Shown: one piece after another, positions 32,550 through 43,908 of the stretch
Numbering within the stretch: the first letter of the stretch is position 1
How the letters are laid out: each line of letters opens with the position of its first letter
From: Mycoplasma sp. Bg2
Lineage (GTDB): Bacteria; Bacillota_I; Bacilli_A; Mycoplasmatales; Hepatoplasmataceae
Assembly (NCBI GenBank): GCA_001641225.1
Contig: LSMY01000002.1
Location: 124,001 to 188,000, forward strand
Direction: 5' to 3'
Length of the DNA stretch: 64,000 nucleotides
The notes under the pieces: model-generated
Seen by the model: the letters and a program-made list of their open reading frames with translations, nothing else
Database searches by the model: none
Told to the model about the DNA's origin: nothing
Translations under genes and position numbers: made by a program

Positions 32550-33965
32550 TTAATAAGTTTCATCGTCAACTTCTAAAGTATTTGTATTTGCTAGATCTTG
32601 GATAAAACTTGCTGATTTTTTAAAAGTTCTTGTTTTAGTTTTAAGATCAAGTTCAATAAAACCATATCTATTTTTATATGCATTCATTCATGACCAACTG
32701 TCAATATATGATCAAGTATGATAGCCAACTAAATTTGAGCCTTCTTCCAAAGCTTTATGTACTCAATAAAGATGCTCTTTATAGAAATCAATCCGATAAT
32801 CGTCTTGAATAATTCCATTAACCTTAAATCTATTTTCATCCTCAACACCCATTCCATTTTCTGAAATATATGTTTTAATATTTCCATAATCTTTTCTTAT
32901 AAAAGTTAAAATATCATAAATTGCTTTTGGATAAATTTCTCATCCACGGTAAATATTCATTCTTTTCCCAACCATATCGAAAGAATTGTATCAATGAGTA
33001 AGTGGGGTGACTACACCATCTCAATCAGGAATGTAATCTAAAGCTTTCACCCTTGCCGGCATATAATAATTGATTCCTAAAATATCAATATTTTGAGTTT
33101 TTATTAATTCTATTTCTTCCTTTAAAACATATTCTTCAATTCATAATTTTTTTGATTTAAGTTCAGCAACTAAATCCTCTGGAAAAACTCCATGTACAAT
33201 TGAATCCATAAAAGGAACTCATTGGAAAAGATCAGAAAAGTGAGCTGCTTCCACATCTTTTGGATGTTTTGATCTTGGAATAGCTGGCGCAATATTTAAA
33301 ATAATCCCTATTTCACTTTTTAATTTTAATTCTCTGAAAATTTTTACTACTCTATGATGGGCAACTATCATATTTCACATTGCAAGAATTCCTTTTTTAA
33401 AATCATTTATTGCTGGATAATGAAGTCCATATCAGTATTGGCACTCTACTGGCACAATTGGTTCATTAAAAGTAAACCAATAATCCACTTTATCACCAAA
33501 TGCAGTAAAAGCAACTTTTGCATAATGATCAAAATAATCTAACATTTTTTTATTCGTTCAACCACCAATATTTTGTAAAAATAATGGAAAGTCAAAATGA
33601 GATAATTCAACAAAAATTGTTAAATTTTGTTTCTTCATTTCATTTAAAACATTATTATAAAAAACAATTGCTTCCGGATTTATTTTTTTTCCATCAGGAA
33701 GTAATCTTGCTCAAGAAATTGAAATTCTTAAAGAATTAAGTTTTAAATCATGTGCCAGTTTTAAATCTCCTTGATATTCTTCGTAAAAATTATTTTGTGA
33801 ATATTGTTGATTAAAAAATCTATTTTTACTTTCAGCAAAAAATTTGTCCCATGTTGTGGTAGTTTTACCACCTCGATGATCATTATGCCCATTTGGTTCT
33901 GTTTGCTCTGCTGAAGTGCCTGAACCTCAAAAGAAATTATTAGGAAATTTTAATACCTTTTTCAT
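32550..33965 (-). CDS. bgl: 6-phospho-beta-glucosidase (GH1), copy 2
   Basis: 471 residues, first gene of cassette 2. GH1 acid/base and nucleophile motifs (TFNEP, SENGMG) are intact, and the sequence is close to copy 3. ATG 33965 has an AAGGGG ribosome site. The leader holds a 14-nt poly-A tract and the 27-bp dyad shared with copy 3, so both copies probably respond to the same regulator. It hydrolyses phospho-disaccharides delivered by the permease encoded downstream. Confidence 0.92.
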
Positions 33966-34003
33966 ATATGCCCCTTTTTATTTATGTACAAAACTATTAT
34001 TTC

Positions 34004-34017
34004 TTTTTTTTTTTTTT
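34004..34017 (-). repeat. 14-nt T homopolymer in the bgl copy 2 leader
   Basis: A run of 14 T on the plus strand (poly-A on the coding strand) between the operator-like dyad and the ribosome-binding site of bgl copy 2; two shorter than the equivalent run before copy 3. Confidence 0.8.
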
Positions 34018-34037
34018 GTTCCTTAGGGCTTTACTAA

Positions 34038-34064
34038 GATATACATGTAAGGGGATGTATATAC
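34038..34064 (-). promoter_or_regulatory. Operator-like inverted repeat upstream of bgl copy 2
   Basis: Identical 27-bp element to 27705-27731: ATATACAT, GTAAGGGG spacer, ATGTATAT. Conservation of the element and adjoining CTTTACTAAG, in an otherwise diverged leader, supports a regulatory role. Confidence 0.55.
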
Positions 34065-34156
34065 AAAAAATGAAGATATTAATAACTAAAAAATGATTTT
34101 TTTGACAAAAATAAATAATCAAAAATATATTTCAATACTATAATCCAACATTTAAA

Positions 34157-34189
34157 GAAAAACTCTACTATTAAAAAGTAGAGTTAGTA
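34157..34189 (-). terminator. Intrinsic terminator after trmK
   Basis: AACTCTACT (34161-34169) pairs with AGTAGAGTT (34177-34185), loop ATTAAAA, and the minus-strand product continues into a T-rich tract. It ends the rpoD-trmK transcript before the sugar island. Confidence 0.72.
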
Positions 34190-34230
34190 AAAATATTGTT
34201 ATCTAAAAAGGGTGACTATTTTTTTAGTAT

Positions 34231-34899
34231 CTATTTAATTTTTATATTAATTTGTCTTCAAGCCAAAGTGTCTTGATATTCTTGTGCTCGTTTTTGGTAT
34301 TCTTTTTTATTACTTTTATGATATAAATCTTGATAGAAATTTACTTTTTTTTCATAGTAATTTGTTACTTCTTGTGAATTATCAAAAATTAATTTTGGTC
34401 CCACCTGTAACTGAGTTTTAGTTAATTTTTCTTTTTTTGAATTAAATACTGCAACAATTATTAAATTATCAACTTTTTTCTCAACCATGATCATTTCATT
34501 AACAATAGTAAAATTATTTTTAACTAAATTTTTACGCAAATTTAACTGATTATTTGTTGGATGTAAAATTAATTTACCCTTAAAGTGTTTTTTATCGATT
34601 ATTTCAGCAATAGTTCCCCCGCCAAGCCCCGCAATTATGATTACATCATAAATGTTTGGGTCTAAATTATTAAGGCCGTCATTTAGAATTAATTTTATTT
34701 TTCCTTCAAGTCCAACTTCAATAAGATTTTCTTTTGCAATTGCAAGTGGATTTGGATTAATATCTAAGGCAGCAATATCTTTGGTTATTCCATTTTGATA
34801 AAGAAAAATTGGTACAAAACAATGGTCTGTACCAATATCAAGAACTTTTGCATTAGCTTCAACTAATGATGAAATTAATTTAATTCTTTTTGAAGTCAT
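34231..34899 (-). CDS. trmK: tRNA (adenine(22)-N1)-methyltransferase
   Basis: 222 residues. Rossmann SAM-binding motif VLDIGTDHCFVPIFL (about 19-33), followed by ALDINPNPL and a GLGGGTIAEII loop, all typical of TrmK, which makes m1A22 in bacterial tRNAs. It starts three bases after rpoD. Its normal downstream neighbour nif3 is absent here and is found beyond the sugar island. One TGA-Trp lies near the C-terminus. Confidence 0.88.
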
Positions 34900-34902
34900 A
34901 GT

Positions 34903-36372
34903 TTACTCATCAACAATAAAATGTTGTAGATCTTTTCTTGCTTTATCTTTAATTTTTTTCATTGCTTTAGATTCGATTTGTCTAATTCTTTCTCTAGTAA
35001 CTTCGAATCTTTCGCCAATTTCTTCAAGTGTTTGTCTAGAACCAATTACATCTGAATTAGCTTCTAGTCCATTTCTTAATCTAATTACTTCAACTTCTCT
35101 TGGATTTAGATATTTTGGAAGAATTTTATTTATTTTAGCAATGATTTCTTTATTTCTTGCAAAATCATCTGGAACAGTTACTTTTTTATCTTCAATGAAA
35201 TCATAAAGAAATGATTCTCCCTCTGATCTTATTGATTTATCAAGTGAAGTAGGATCAATATTAATTAATCTTATTTGATTAATTTTATTTGCAGTAAATC
35301 CTTCTCCCATTGCAACTGCTAATTCTTCATCAGTTGGTAATCTTCCATACTCTTGATTTAGATCACGAGTAACTTTTGCAAGTTTGTTAATGGTTTCAAC
35401 CATGTGCACTGGAATTCTTACAATTCTAGCTTGATCAGCAATTGCTCTAGTAATTGATTGGCGAATTCACCATGTAGCATATGTGGAAACTTTAAATCCT
35501 TTTTTATAATCATATTTATTTATTGCTCTAATAAGGCCATTATTTCCTTCAGAAATTAAATCTGGAAAGGGAAGTCCTCTAGTTTTATATTTTTTAGCAA
35601 TATTAATAACTAATCTTAAATTTCTTTTAATAAGAATATTTTTTGCTTCAATTGCTTCTTCTTTTTGAAGTGGAGTTGCTTTTTCAGATTCTCCTTCTTC
35701 CATTTTGATTGCTAAAGCAATTTCTTGATCATGATTTAGAAGAACACCAAATTTTCCAACTTGACGCATGTATCATTTAATTTGATCATTAGTATCAGAA
35801 AGTTCAATGTTATCAAGGTCTTTATCAGAAATTTGTTCTAATTCTTCCATGATATCTTCTTCGTCTTCCTCATATTCTTCTTCGACATCATTTCCGAGTA
35901 ATTCAGATTCTAATTCTCCCATAGTTTCATTAAGAGTTGTTTTATCAACATATTCTTTTGTTACTATTTTTTTCTTAATTAAAAATGAAAAAAAGTCTTC
36001 AAGTTCATCATCATCAATAAAAATATTTAGTTTTCCTAAAATATCAAAAACTTCTTCACTTGAAAATTCAGTTTTATCTTCAACTTTAAGTCTTTTTGAA
36101 AGAATAGAAACCAAATCTTTATATTTTATTTCTAAATTAGCTTGGACTTGTTTTTGTTCAAGAGTTAAAGGAACTACAACAGTATTTTTTTTACTTACTG
36201 TAGTTTTTTGTTTTTTTATTTTATTAGTTTTTTGGGGTGCTGCAGACTTTGAGTTATTTTTAGTAGCAGTCTTTTCAATTTTCTTTTTAGAATTTAATCT
36301 ATTTTTTGCTTTAGTTAGCGTTTTTTCTTTTTTGGTTTTGTTTTTTACTTCAATATCTTTTTTATTTACCAT
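34903..36372 (-). CDS. rpoD: RNA polymerase primary sigma factor
   Basis: 489 residues. The N-terminus is a Lys/Thr-rich low-complexity stretch (1-65), followed by a region 1.1-like domain and an acidic segment (about 160-190). Region 2 with [19 protein letters not shown], the [13 protein letters not shown] core and the -10 recognition helix around YATWWIRQ (about 298-305), then regions 3 and 4 with the helix-turn-helix [17 protein letters not shown] (-35 recognition) are all present. The gene lies in the conserved order glyS-dnaG-rpoD-trmK. Confidence 0.95.
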
Positions 36373-36484
36373 ATTTGGGTTTAACTTTATTATTATAACA
36401 CATGAAAATTGTATTATATTAGTAACTAGTTAGTTTTTAAGCTCATTTTAAATTTATAGTAAATAAAAAAGATAAATCAAGAAT

Positions 36485-38344
36485 TTATAATTTACGCATT
36501 GTTTTGGTTAAAAAGATGACTTGTTCACTATCACCAGAATTTTTTGCTTCTTGAATTTTGGCAAGTAATTGCATTTTTTGGATTTGTTTATGATTTAATT
36601 CCAATTTTTGCACTATTTCTTTTCCTTCTTGAATTAAAAATTGATTAATTTTATTCTCTTGCTCGTCAATTTTAAGAATAGTTTTAAACTGTGCTTGTTC
36701 TTCTTCTGAAAGTTTTTTCATAATTAGACTAATATCTACCTTTTTATTTGTAGAATAATTAGTTGAAAGTAATCCAAAAATCTTTTTACAAAATGGATCT
36801 TCAAAAACATAATTTAATTTGTTTAGTTCGGAAAAAATTTCAAAATTTAAAGAAGCAATTTTAATAATTCTTTGTTCATCAAGTAAAGACTGGCTATTTT
36901 TAAAGACTTGATTTGTTGTTTTTGTAGGATCATCTTGATATTCATCAAAGGGAATTGTTGCTTGTTCAACCATAGCACTAACTCAAGAATCATTACTAGA
37001 TGAACCATTTGAATAAGAATTTTGATTACTTGTTAATTGTTTAATTTTATTTTCCTCAGCTAATTTTTTAAATTGACTTTCAAGTACAACTTTATCAATT
37101 GCATAATTACTTGCAAGATCATTAATATAAAAACTAGTTGCTAAATCGTCATCAACATTTACTAAAAGCTCTAGAAATTTACGAATAAGTTCAAAATCAA
37201 TGGAATTTTTATCAACAGATTGATAAAGTTGTTTTTTATAGAAATCTATGAATTTAATTGCTTTACTTAAATCTTTTAAAATTTCTTCTTTACTTTTAAG
37301 TTTAATATATTCATCAATGTCTTTTGCATCAGTAAATTCCATAACAAATAAATCAAATTTTTCTTTTAGTAAATTTTTACCCGTTTTAATGGTAGTATTA
37401 ATTCCCGGAACATCATTATCAAAAGCTAAAATAAGTTTATGAGTAAGTGCTTTTAGTAAAGATAAATGTTGACTTGTAAAAGCTGTTCCCATTGTTGCAA
37501 TTACATTGGAAATTCCAATTTTTTCAAAAGCAACTACATCCATAAATCCTTCAACAATAACTCCATATGATTTTAAGGAAATTTGTGATTGAGCATTATG
37601 GAAGTTATACATGACATTTGATTTTTTAAATGCTTTTGTATCTGGAGTATTTAAATATTTTGCATATTTAGATTTAGCAATAATTCTTCCGGAAAAACCA
37701 ATTGCTTTTCCATAAGCATCTCTTATTGGGAACATTAAACGATTAATAAAATAATCTTGCAGCTTTCCTTCATAGTTTTTAACAAGACCTGTTTTAACTA
37801 TTTCTTCTTCTTTGTACCCTTTTTTAAGTAAGAAAGCTACTAAAGAACTATTTTTATCAGCATAACCAATTTCAAATTTATCAATTAAGTTTTCAGTTAA
37901 CTCACGTTTTTTAATATATTCATGAATTGAATTATTAGAACTTAAAAATTCTTCAAGATTATATTTATAAAAAATTATTGCTTCTTCATTAATCTTATAA
38001 ATTAATTCCAATTCTGGATCAAGTGGTTTTACTTTATATTCCGTAAGATAATCATGTCAATTAACATCAGCTTTTTCAGCAACTTCTTTTAAGGCATCAA
38101 TAAAAGAAATTCCCTTATAATTTTTTACAAAAGTAATTCCGTTTCCACCAGCTCCACAGGAAAAACATTTAAATATTCCTTTGGCAGGTGAAACAGACAT
38201 TGAAGGATTAGTATCTTGGTGAAAAGGACAAAGACCAATGTAGTTATTTCCTTTTTTTTCTAAATGAATATAATCAGAAATAATTTGGTCGATTGTCATT
38301 TTTTGATTAATAATATTTATTAATTCTTCTAGTTTAGATTGCAT
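36485..38344 (-). CDS. dnaG: DNA primase
   Basis: 619 residues from the ATG at 38344 (a TTG six bases upstream is less likely). Synthesises RNA primers at the fork. The CHCC zinc finger (Cys39, His42, Cys60, Cys63) in GLCPFHQDTNPS and FKCFSCGAGG is intact. The TOPRIM core shows VIVEGFMDVVAFEKIG and the acidic LAFDNDVPG motif. The C-terminal third is the DnaB-interacting helical part, shorter and Ser/Asn-interrupted. The start overlaps the end of glyS by 11 bp, so the two are coupled. Confidence 0.94.
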
Positions 38345-39698
38345 TTTCAATAATATATTTTTTAATTTCTTTAATTTGAACTCTTGATTGCTTCATGCTA
38401 TCTCGATGTCTAATAGTAACTTCATTGGTTGCTTCACTATCAAAGTCATAAGTAATTACAAACGGAGTTCCAATTTGATCTTGTTTACGATATCTTTTCC
38501 CAATTGAACCACTTTTTGCATAAATGATTGGTCCCAATTTTGCTTGTAGCAAGTCAGAAAAGAGTTTATGGGCTTCTTTATCTAATTTATTTGTTAAGGG
38601 AGCTATGGCAGCCTTATAAGGTGCCAAAGCATAAGGAAGTTGTAAAACGAGTCGTATAGTTTTATCTTCTAGTTCTTCTTCAACCAAATGATCATTAATT
38701 AAAGCAAAAAGTAATCTTTCCACTCCCATTGAGGTTTCAATTACATGAGGATAGAAATTTTGTTTAGTAAGTGGATCAATATAAGAAAGCTTTTCATTTG
38801 AATTTTTATCATGTGTTTTTAAATCAAAATCTGTTCGATTTGCAAGTCCTAGTAATTCTGCTCAACCAAAAGGAAATTTATATTCAAAGTCATATGTTTT
38901 TTTTGAATAATGAGCAAGTTCATCTTTTGGAACATCAATTTCTTTAATATTTTCTTTTTTAAGTTTTAAATCTTTTTCAAGGTAATGATGAATTTTTTGC
39001 AAATAGAAAGCAAATCATTTTTCTGTTTCTTCTTCTTTACAAAAAAATTCTAATTCTAATTGTTCGAATTCTTTTGTCCGAAAAATAAAGTTTCCTGGCG
39101 TTACTTCATTTCGAAAAGCTTTTCCAATTTGACCAATACCAAAAGGAATTTTAGGACTAAATGAATCCATAATATTTTTAAAATTAACAAAAACTCCTTG
39201 AGCAGTTTCGGGACGTAAATAAACATCTTCTTCTGCTTCTCCAGTTTTTGAATTAGACATCTTAAACATTAAATCAAAAGAGCGGACATTTGTTCAATTA
39301 CTTTTATTACAAACCGGACAATTAATCTTTCTAATTAATAAAGACATTTCTTCATAACTTAATTTGCTTGTTTTAATGTGTTCTACATTTTCAAGTAATT
39401 CATCTGCTTTAAATCTTGAATTACACTCTTTGCAGTCAACCATTGGATCATTAAATTTTCCTAAATGTCCAGAAGCAGCTCAAACTTGAGAATTCAAAAT
39501 TATTCCTGAATCAAGATGAAAAATATTTTCTTGTTGGTCAACAAAAAAACTTTTTCAACTATCTTTAATATTATCTTTAAGGATTGTTCCAAGTGGCCCA
39601 TAATCCCATGAATTAGCTAATCCGCCATATATATCTGAACCTGGATAAATAAATCCTCGTTCTTTTAAAAATGCTACTATTTCTTTTGTTTCTTTCAT
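38334..39698 (-). CDS. glyS: Glycyl-tRNA synthetase (dimeric type)
   Basis: 454 residues, class II synthetase of the alpha2 type. Motif 2 region [20 protein letters not shown] (about residues 184-203) and motif 3 [10 protein letters not shown] (about 324-333) are clear, and the N-terminal [12 protein letters not shown] segment recognises the substrate. It attaches glycine to tRNA-Gly. It precedes dnaG with an 11-bp overlap. Confidence 0.94.
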
Positions 39699-39717
39699 AA
39701 TCTAATTTTACCTTTTG

Positions 39718-40437
39718 TTAAATATTTTTTAGTAAATAAGTGTCAATTCCCATTTCATTATATAAAAAATTACCAAAAATATCTTTTAATAATATTTCTT
39801 GATCTGGGTTAAAAACAATTGTTGCTGTATCTTCTACATGTTTTATTTTTACAATAGTGATAATTTTTTTAAGTAAATCAACATCGATGGAAGCAATTCT
39901 TTCTTCTTTTGCACAACTAGCACATAGTAACCCGCCCATTTTTAAGGAAAATGAATCAATATGAGCTCTTGTTTTACATTTAGCACAAGCAGTAACATCA
40001 ATTTTGATATTTTCTTCAGCTAATAATTTAATTAATAGATAAATTATTGAACTCAAAAAAATAATATGATAATTTATTTTATCTAATATATATGTATAAA
40101 TTGCAAAAATTTCTTGATTAACACGTTTGAAATCTTTAATTACTGCATACAAAAAATTAACTAGGTTAATTTCACGGTTATCTTTGTAAAGAGTTTGTTG
40201 TTCTAATGTTGCTCTTTTTAATCTTCCCGAATAAGGAAACATTGAATTTTGAAAATATTCAATTTCAACAAAAGAAAAAGGTTGCAAAGCAGCTTTATTT
40301 TTAGAATGAGGAGAATTTAGACCATTAGATTTTAAAGTAACAATTCTTCCATCCTCAATAAATAAAGTTACCAATGAATCATCATTGTTAAAATCTCTGA
40401 TATTTAAAACAATTGCTTTATTATTTAATTCATCCAT
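39718..40437 (-). CDS. recO: DNA repair and recombination protein RecO
   Basis: 239 residues. An N-terminal OB fold (1-80, with the ALQPFSFVEIEYFQ strand pair) is followed by a helical domain and a CxxC zinc site formed by CAKCKT (about 154) and GGLLCASCA (about 170-178). RecO anneals single strands and loads RecA in gap repair. It lies between era and glyS, its usual Firmicutes position. Confidence 0.9.
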   Translation of the reverse strand: MDELNNKAIVLNIRDFNNDDSLVTLFIEDGRIVTLKSNGLNSPHSKNKAALQPFSFVEIEYFQNSMFPYSGRLKRATLEQQTLYKDNREINLVNFLYAVIKDFKRVNQEIFAIYTYILDKINYHIIFLSSIIYLLIKLLAEENIKIDVTACAKCKTRAHIDSFSLKMGGLLCASCAKEERIASIDVDLLKKIITIVKIKHVEDTATIVFNPDQEILLKDIFGNFLYNEMGIDTYLLKNI

Positions 40438-40477
40438 AACAATAGATTAACATTTAATTTTTAAACTAAATATTAAT

Positions 40478-41356
40478 TTAAATTTCTTTAAGAATAGATT
40501 CTTTATTTTGTCAATCTTTTCTAACTTTAACAAAAAGATCAAGATAAATTTTTTTGTTAAAATAAGTTTCTAATTCTTGTCTTGCTTCTCTTCCAATTTT
40601 TTTAAGTTTTTCTCCATCTTTTCCAATGATAATTTTTTTATGATTTTCTCTTCCAATAATTATTTCTGCAAAAATAGAAATAACATTGGGTTTATGTTCA
40701 ATGCTTTCTACATGAACAAAAACATCGTAAGGAATTTCTTCATTAAAATTAAAAAGAATTTTTTCTCTGATAATTTCACTTATATAAAACTCATCTGAAT
40801 TTTCATGAATTTGATCTTTATCAAAATAACGGATATCTTTTGGTAAATCAAGTTTTATTTCTTCAATTAAATGCTCAACATTTAATGATTTAAGAGCAGA
40901 AGTAGGAATTATTTTTTCAAATAATTCTTTATGCCCTAGTTTAGAAACATATTCCATTACTTCTTCTTTGTTTTTTGCTTTATCAACTTTTGTTAACACT
41001 AAATATTTTTTAGGATGCATATTTGCAAAGAAATTAATTGTTTGTAAATAATCTTGATCAAGTTGTTTCCAAAAGGGAAGTAAATATAAAATAATTTCTA
41101 CTCCAACTAAACTTTCTGAAATAGATTTTCGCATTTTTTCATCAAGACGATTTTTAGATTCTAAAAATCCTGGTGTATCAACAAAAACTATCTGGGAATC
41201 ATCATCATTATAAATTCCCCGAATTTGATTTCTAGTGGTATTTTTTTTGGGTGTTGCAATGGCAATTTTGTAACCAATGATTGAATTTAATAAAGTTGAT
41301 TTTCCGACATTAGGTTTTCCAACAATGGTAACAAAACCAAATTTATATTTTTGCAT
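40478..41356 (-). CDS. era: GTPase Era (16S rRNA maturation)
   Basis: 292 residues from ATG 41356, which has GGAGAAG at good spacing inside the end of cdd; an upstream ATG at 41383 lacks one. G1 GKPNVGKSTLLN, G2 TTRNQIRG, G3 DTPGF and G4 TKVD are present, followed by a C-terminal KH domain with IIIGKDGEKLKKIG that binds the 3' end of 16S rRNA. It lies in the ybeY-dgkA-cdd-era-recO order. Confidence 0.94.
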
Positions 41357-41357
41357 C

Positions 41358-41756
41358 TTAGATTTCTTCTCCAGAAAATCCATCTAAAAGCAGATCATTA
41401 ATTTTTTCAATTTTAACTTCATCATTGTTGTTATAAATAAATACTTTTGCTTTTGCATTTGAGGCTTCAAAAATTACTTGGCGACAAACTCCGCAAGGAG
41501 TTGCAAACATTTCTTTATCCATACGATTGTTAGACCCAAGGACATGAACTTCTTTAACATCTCCTCATTTTAACCCTTTTGTAATTGCTGAAAAAATTGC
41601 ATTTCTTTCTGCGCAAATTGTAGGGGTAAAAGTTGAAGTTTCAACATTAACTCCAGCATATTTTTTGCCATTATTATCAATAACAATTGCAGCAACCTTA
41701 AATTGAGAATAAGGTGAATGTGATTTTTCTAGTAATTTTTTTAGCTCTTCATACAT
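41358..41756 (-). CDS. cdd: Cytidine deaminase
   Basis: 132 residues. Zinc-dependent conversion of cytidine to uridine. The CAE motif (TICAERNAIF, catalytic Glu about 55) and PCGVCRQV supply the zinc ligands. NVETSTF binds the ribose. The stop nearly touches the chosen era start. Part of a pyrimidine salvage set with the uridine kinase at 52.6 kb. Confidence 0.92.
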
Positions 41757-41795
41757 TTTAAATTCTCCTTTTTTTAATGTAATTAATAAAAATAT

Positions 41796-42224
41796 TTATA
41801 AATAATATTGAATTATTTGAGGTGTTGCATTAGTAAACCCCTCTTGTAATTCAGGAATAAAAATAAGCAAACCAATAACAATTGCAATGATTGTAACAAA
41901 TAAAGTAGCCATAGCAGCAACATCTTTAATTTTTTTAGCTTTAACATTATATTCAAAAGAAACAATATCTACTATATATTCAATTGCTGTATTTAAAATT
42001 TCAAAGCCAATTACAAGTCCAATTGCAAGAGTTATACAAGCTCATTGCCAAATTCAATCATTATCGCCTTCAACATGAGTATCAAATAATAATACTCCAA
42101 AAATAATTACAATTACAGTAACAAACAAATGTACTCAAAGTGATTTTTCTTCACGAATAATCACTACAAGACCTCTCATTGCATTAGCAAATTTTCTGCT
42201 TATTCTTTTAAATCAATTAATCAT
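41796..42224 (-). CDS. DgkA-type lipid kinase (diacylglycerol/undecaprenol kinase family)
   Basis: 142 residues with five TGA-Trp codons. The three-helix DgkA fold is evident, with the catalytic helix GFEILNTAIEYIVDIV and an acidic Glu near the N-terminal EEKSLW motif. Gram-positive homologs phosphorylate undecaprenol; in a wall-less cell diacylglycerol recycling is more plausible. The start overlaps the end of ybeY by 8 bp. Confidence 0.85.
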
Positions 42225-42684
42225 TTCTAATTCCTAATTTCTTAAATATTTCTTGCTGTCTTTTAATCATTTTAACTTCATCAAGTTCTTCAAGATGATC
42301 ATAACCTATAAGATGGAGCAACCCATGCATAAATAGGAAACATAATTCTGTATTAACATCTGATTCTATTGACTTAGCTTGATCTTCTAGGATTTCTTTG
42401 TTTATAAAAATATCTCCTAAATCTAATACCCCTTGAAAAAATTCGTTTTGGGGAAAAGAAAGCACATCAGTAGTCTTATCAACTTTTCTAAATTCTATGT
42501 TTAAATTCTGCATTTCATTTGAATTTAAAAGATTCAAGCTTACTACATATTTACCTTTTTGTTCAAGTTCACTTGTTACCTCTTTTAAAATTTTTTTTAA
42601 TTTTAAATAATTAGCTTTAATTAAAATTAAATCATTTTTATTTTCAATGTGGACTGTAATTTGATATTTATTAAAAAAATTCAT
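42217..42684 (-). CDS. ybeY: Endoribonuclease YbeY (rRNA maturation)
   Basis: 155 residues. The signature H-x3-H-x5-H zinc motif HGLLHLIGYDH is present (about 124-134), together with DVLSFPQNEF. YbeY processes the 16S rRNA 3' end and takes part in ribosome quality control. First gene of the ybeY-dgkA-cdd-era-recO run. Confidence 0.93.
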   Translation of the reverse strand: MNFFNKYQITVHIENKNDLILIKANYLKLKKILKEVTSELEQKGKYVVSLNLLNSNEMQNLNIEFRKVDKTTDVLSFPQNEFFQGVLDLGDIFINKEILEDQAKSIESDVNTELCFLFMHGLLHLIGYDHLEELDEVKMIKRQQEIFKKLGIRND

Positions 42685-42698
42685 AAATAAAAATTGGT

Positions 42699-43415
42699 TT
42701 AAACTGCATTTGTATAAACTGCTTGAACATCATCGTTGTCTTCAAGAGCATCAATAATTTTTTCTAATTTAGTAAAAGAAGATTCATCTAAATCAATTGT
42801 AGTAATTGGAATCATAGAAATTTCTGTAGAAATAAACTTAACAATTCCTGCAGCTTCAAAAGCTTTTTTAGTTTCTAGTAATTTTATTGGTGCTGTTTCA
42901 ATAATTAAAATACTTTCTTCTTCTTTAATGTCAAGTGCATCTGCTGTCAAAGCAAGTTCCATAACTTCTTCTAGATTAGAAATATTTTCTTTATCGATGG
43001 CAATTACTCCTTTTCTTTCAAATAAATAAGAAACTGAACCACCGGTACCTAAGTTTCCTCCATTTTTATTGAAATTTGCTTGTATGGTAGCTGAAGTTCT
43101 ATTTGTATTATCAGTAAGGCAAGAAACAAGGATTGCTGCTCCTTTAGGACCATAGCCCTCATAGGTTAACTCTTTTCAGTCTCCACCAGATTTTGATTTT
43201 TCTTTTAACAATTTTTCAATATTTGAATTAGGCATGTTTTGTGCTTTTGCTTTTTCAATTGCCAAACGAAGACGAGCATTTGTCTCGGGATCATTACCGT
43301 GTTCTTTAATTGCTACCATTATTTCTGTTGCTAGCTTTTGAAATACCTTTGATCTTTTTGCATCTTGTGCACCTTTTCTATGCTTAATATTTGCTCATTT
43401 TGAATGTCCTGACAT
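42699..43415 (-). CDS. YebC/PmpR-family regulator or translation factor
   Basis: 238 residues. The family's N-terminal signature [20 protein letters not shown] begins at ATG 43415, behind a GAGGAG ribosome site, and [12 protein letters not shown] is seen mid-protein. Members act as transcription regulators or, as shown for some, relieve ribosome stalling. A spacer of 14 bp separates it from ybeY. Confidence 0.92.
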
Positions 43416-43461
43416 AATTTCTCCTCTTTTATAAATCTTATATTAATTATATAATTTAATC

Positions 43462-43866
43462 ATGCAACTAAAAAAAATAATAGTTCCAAATATTCACAAT
43501 GAATCTACAGCTTATGTGCTTGAACTTAACAAAAAACCATTAGACATCACTGTTTATCGGATTAAAACGATTAAAAAATATTGAAAAAGATTAATTAATC
43601 GAAAAATATTCCCTGCTAATGAAGGATTTTTTATTTATAAACCAAATGGATTCATGAGTTATCTAATTACCGAACCAGTTGATCTTATTTTTGTAAATTG
43701 AGATGAAAGAATCTTTTCCATTCTTGCAAATTTTAAAACTAATAAAATTACTAAACCAATTCCTGAAGCTAAATATGTTTATGTTCTTGCAGGAAATAAT
43801 GCCAAAGAAAAAGACATCAAAGAAGGAGACACCCTTACTCATTCCAGAAAAAAAATAAAAAAATAA
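43462..43866 (+). CDS. DUF192-family protein
   Basis: 134 residues; contains two TGA-Trp codons. The order of elements (KYWKRLINRK, FFIYKPNGFMSYLITEPVDLIFVN split over about 40 residues, then VYVLAGNNAKEKDIKEGDTL) follows the DUF192 beta-domain. There is no signal peptide, unlike many family members. Function unknown. It is divergent from yebC with a 46-bp gap and convergent with nadE copy 1. Confidence 0.6.
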
Positions 43867-43892
43867 ATAAAAACTAAATTTTATTTATTTTT
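43861..43892. terminator. Bidirectional A/T-only terminator
   Basis: AAATAAATAAAA pairs with TTTTATTTATTT across a short loop between the DUF192 stop and the nadE copy 1 stop. It contains no G-C pair, so it is weak. Confidence 0.45.
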
Positions 43893-43908
43893 AAATTTAA
43901 TAATATCT

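Noticed and set aside
35807..36433. A 208-codon Ser/Phe-rich frame antisense to rpoD
   Set aside because: Mirror of the acidic and Lys-rich low-complexity part of the sigma factor; no start context and an improbable composition.
41357..41383. Upstream ATG at 41383 as the start of era
   Set aside because: It lies inside cdd without a ribosome site; ATG 41356 has GGAGAAG and matches the usual Era N-terminus.
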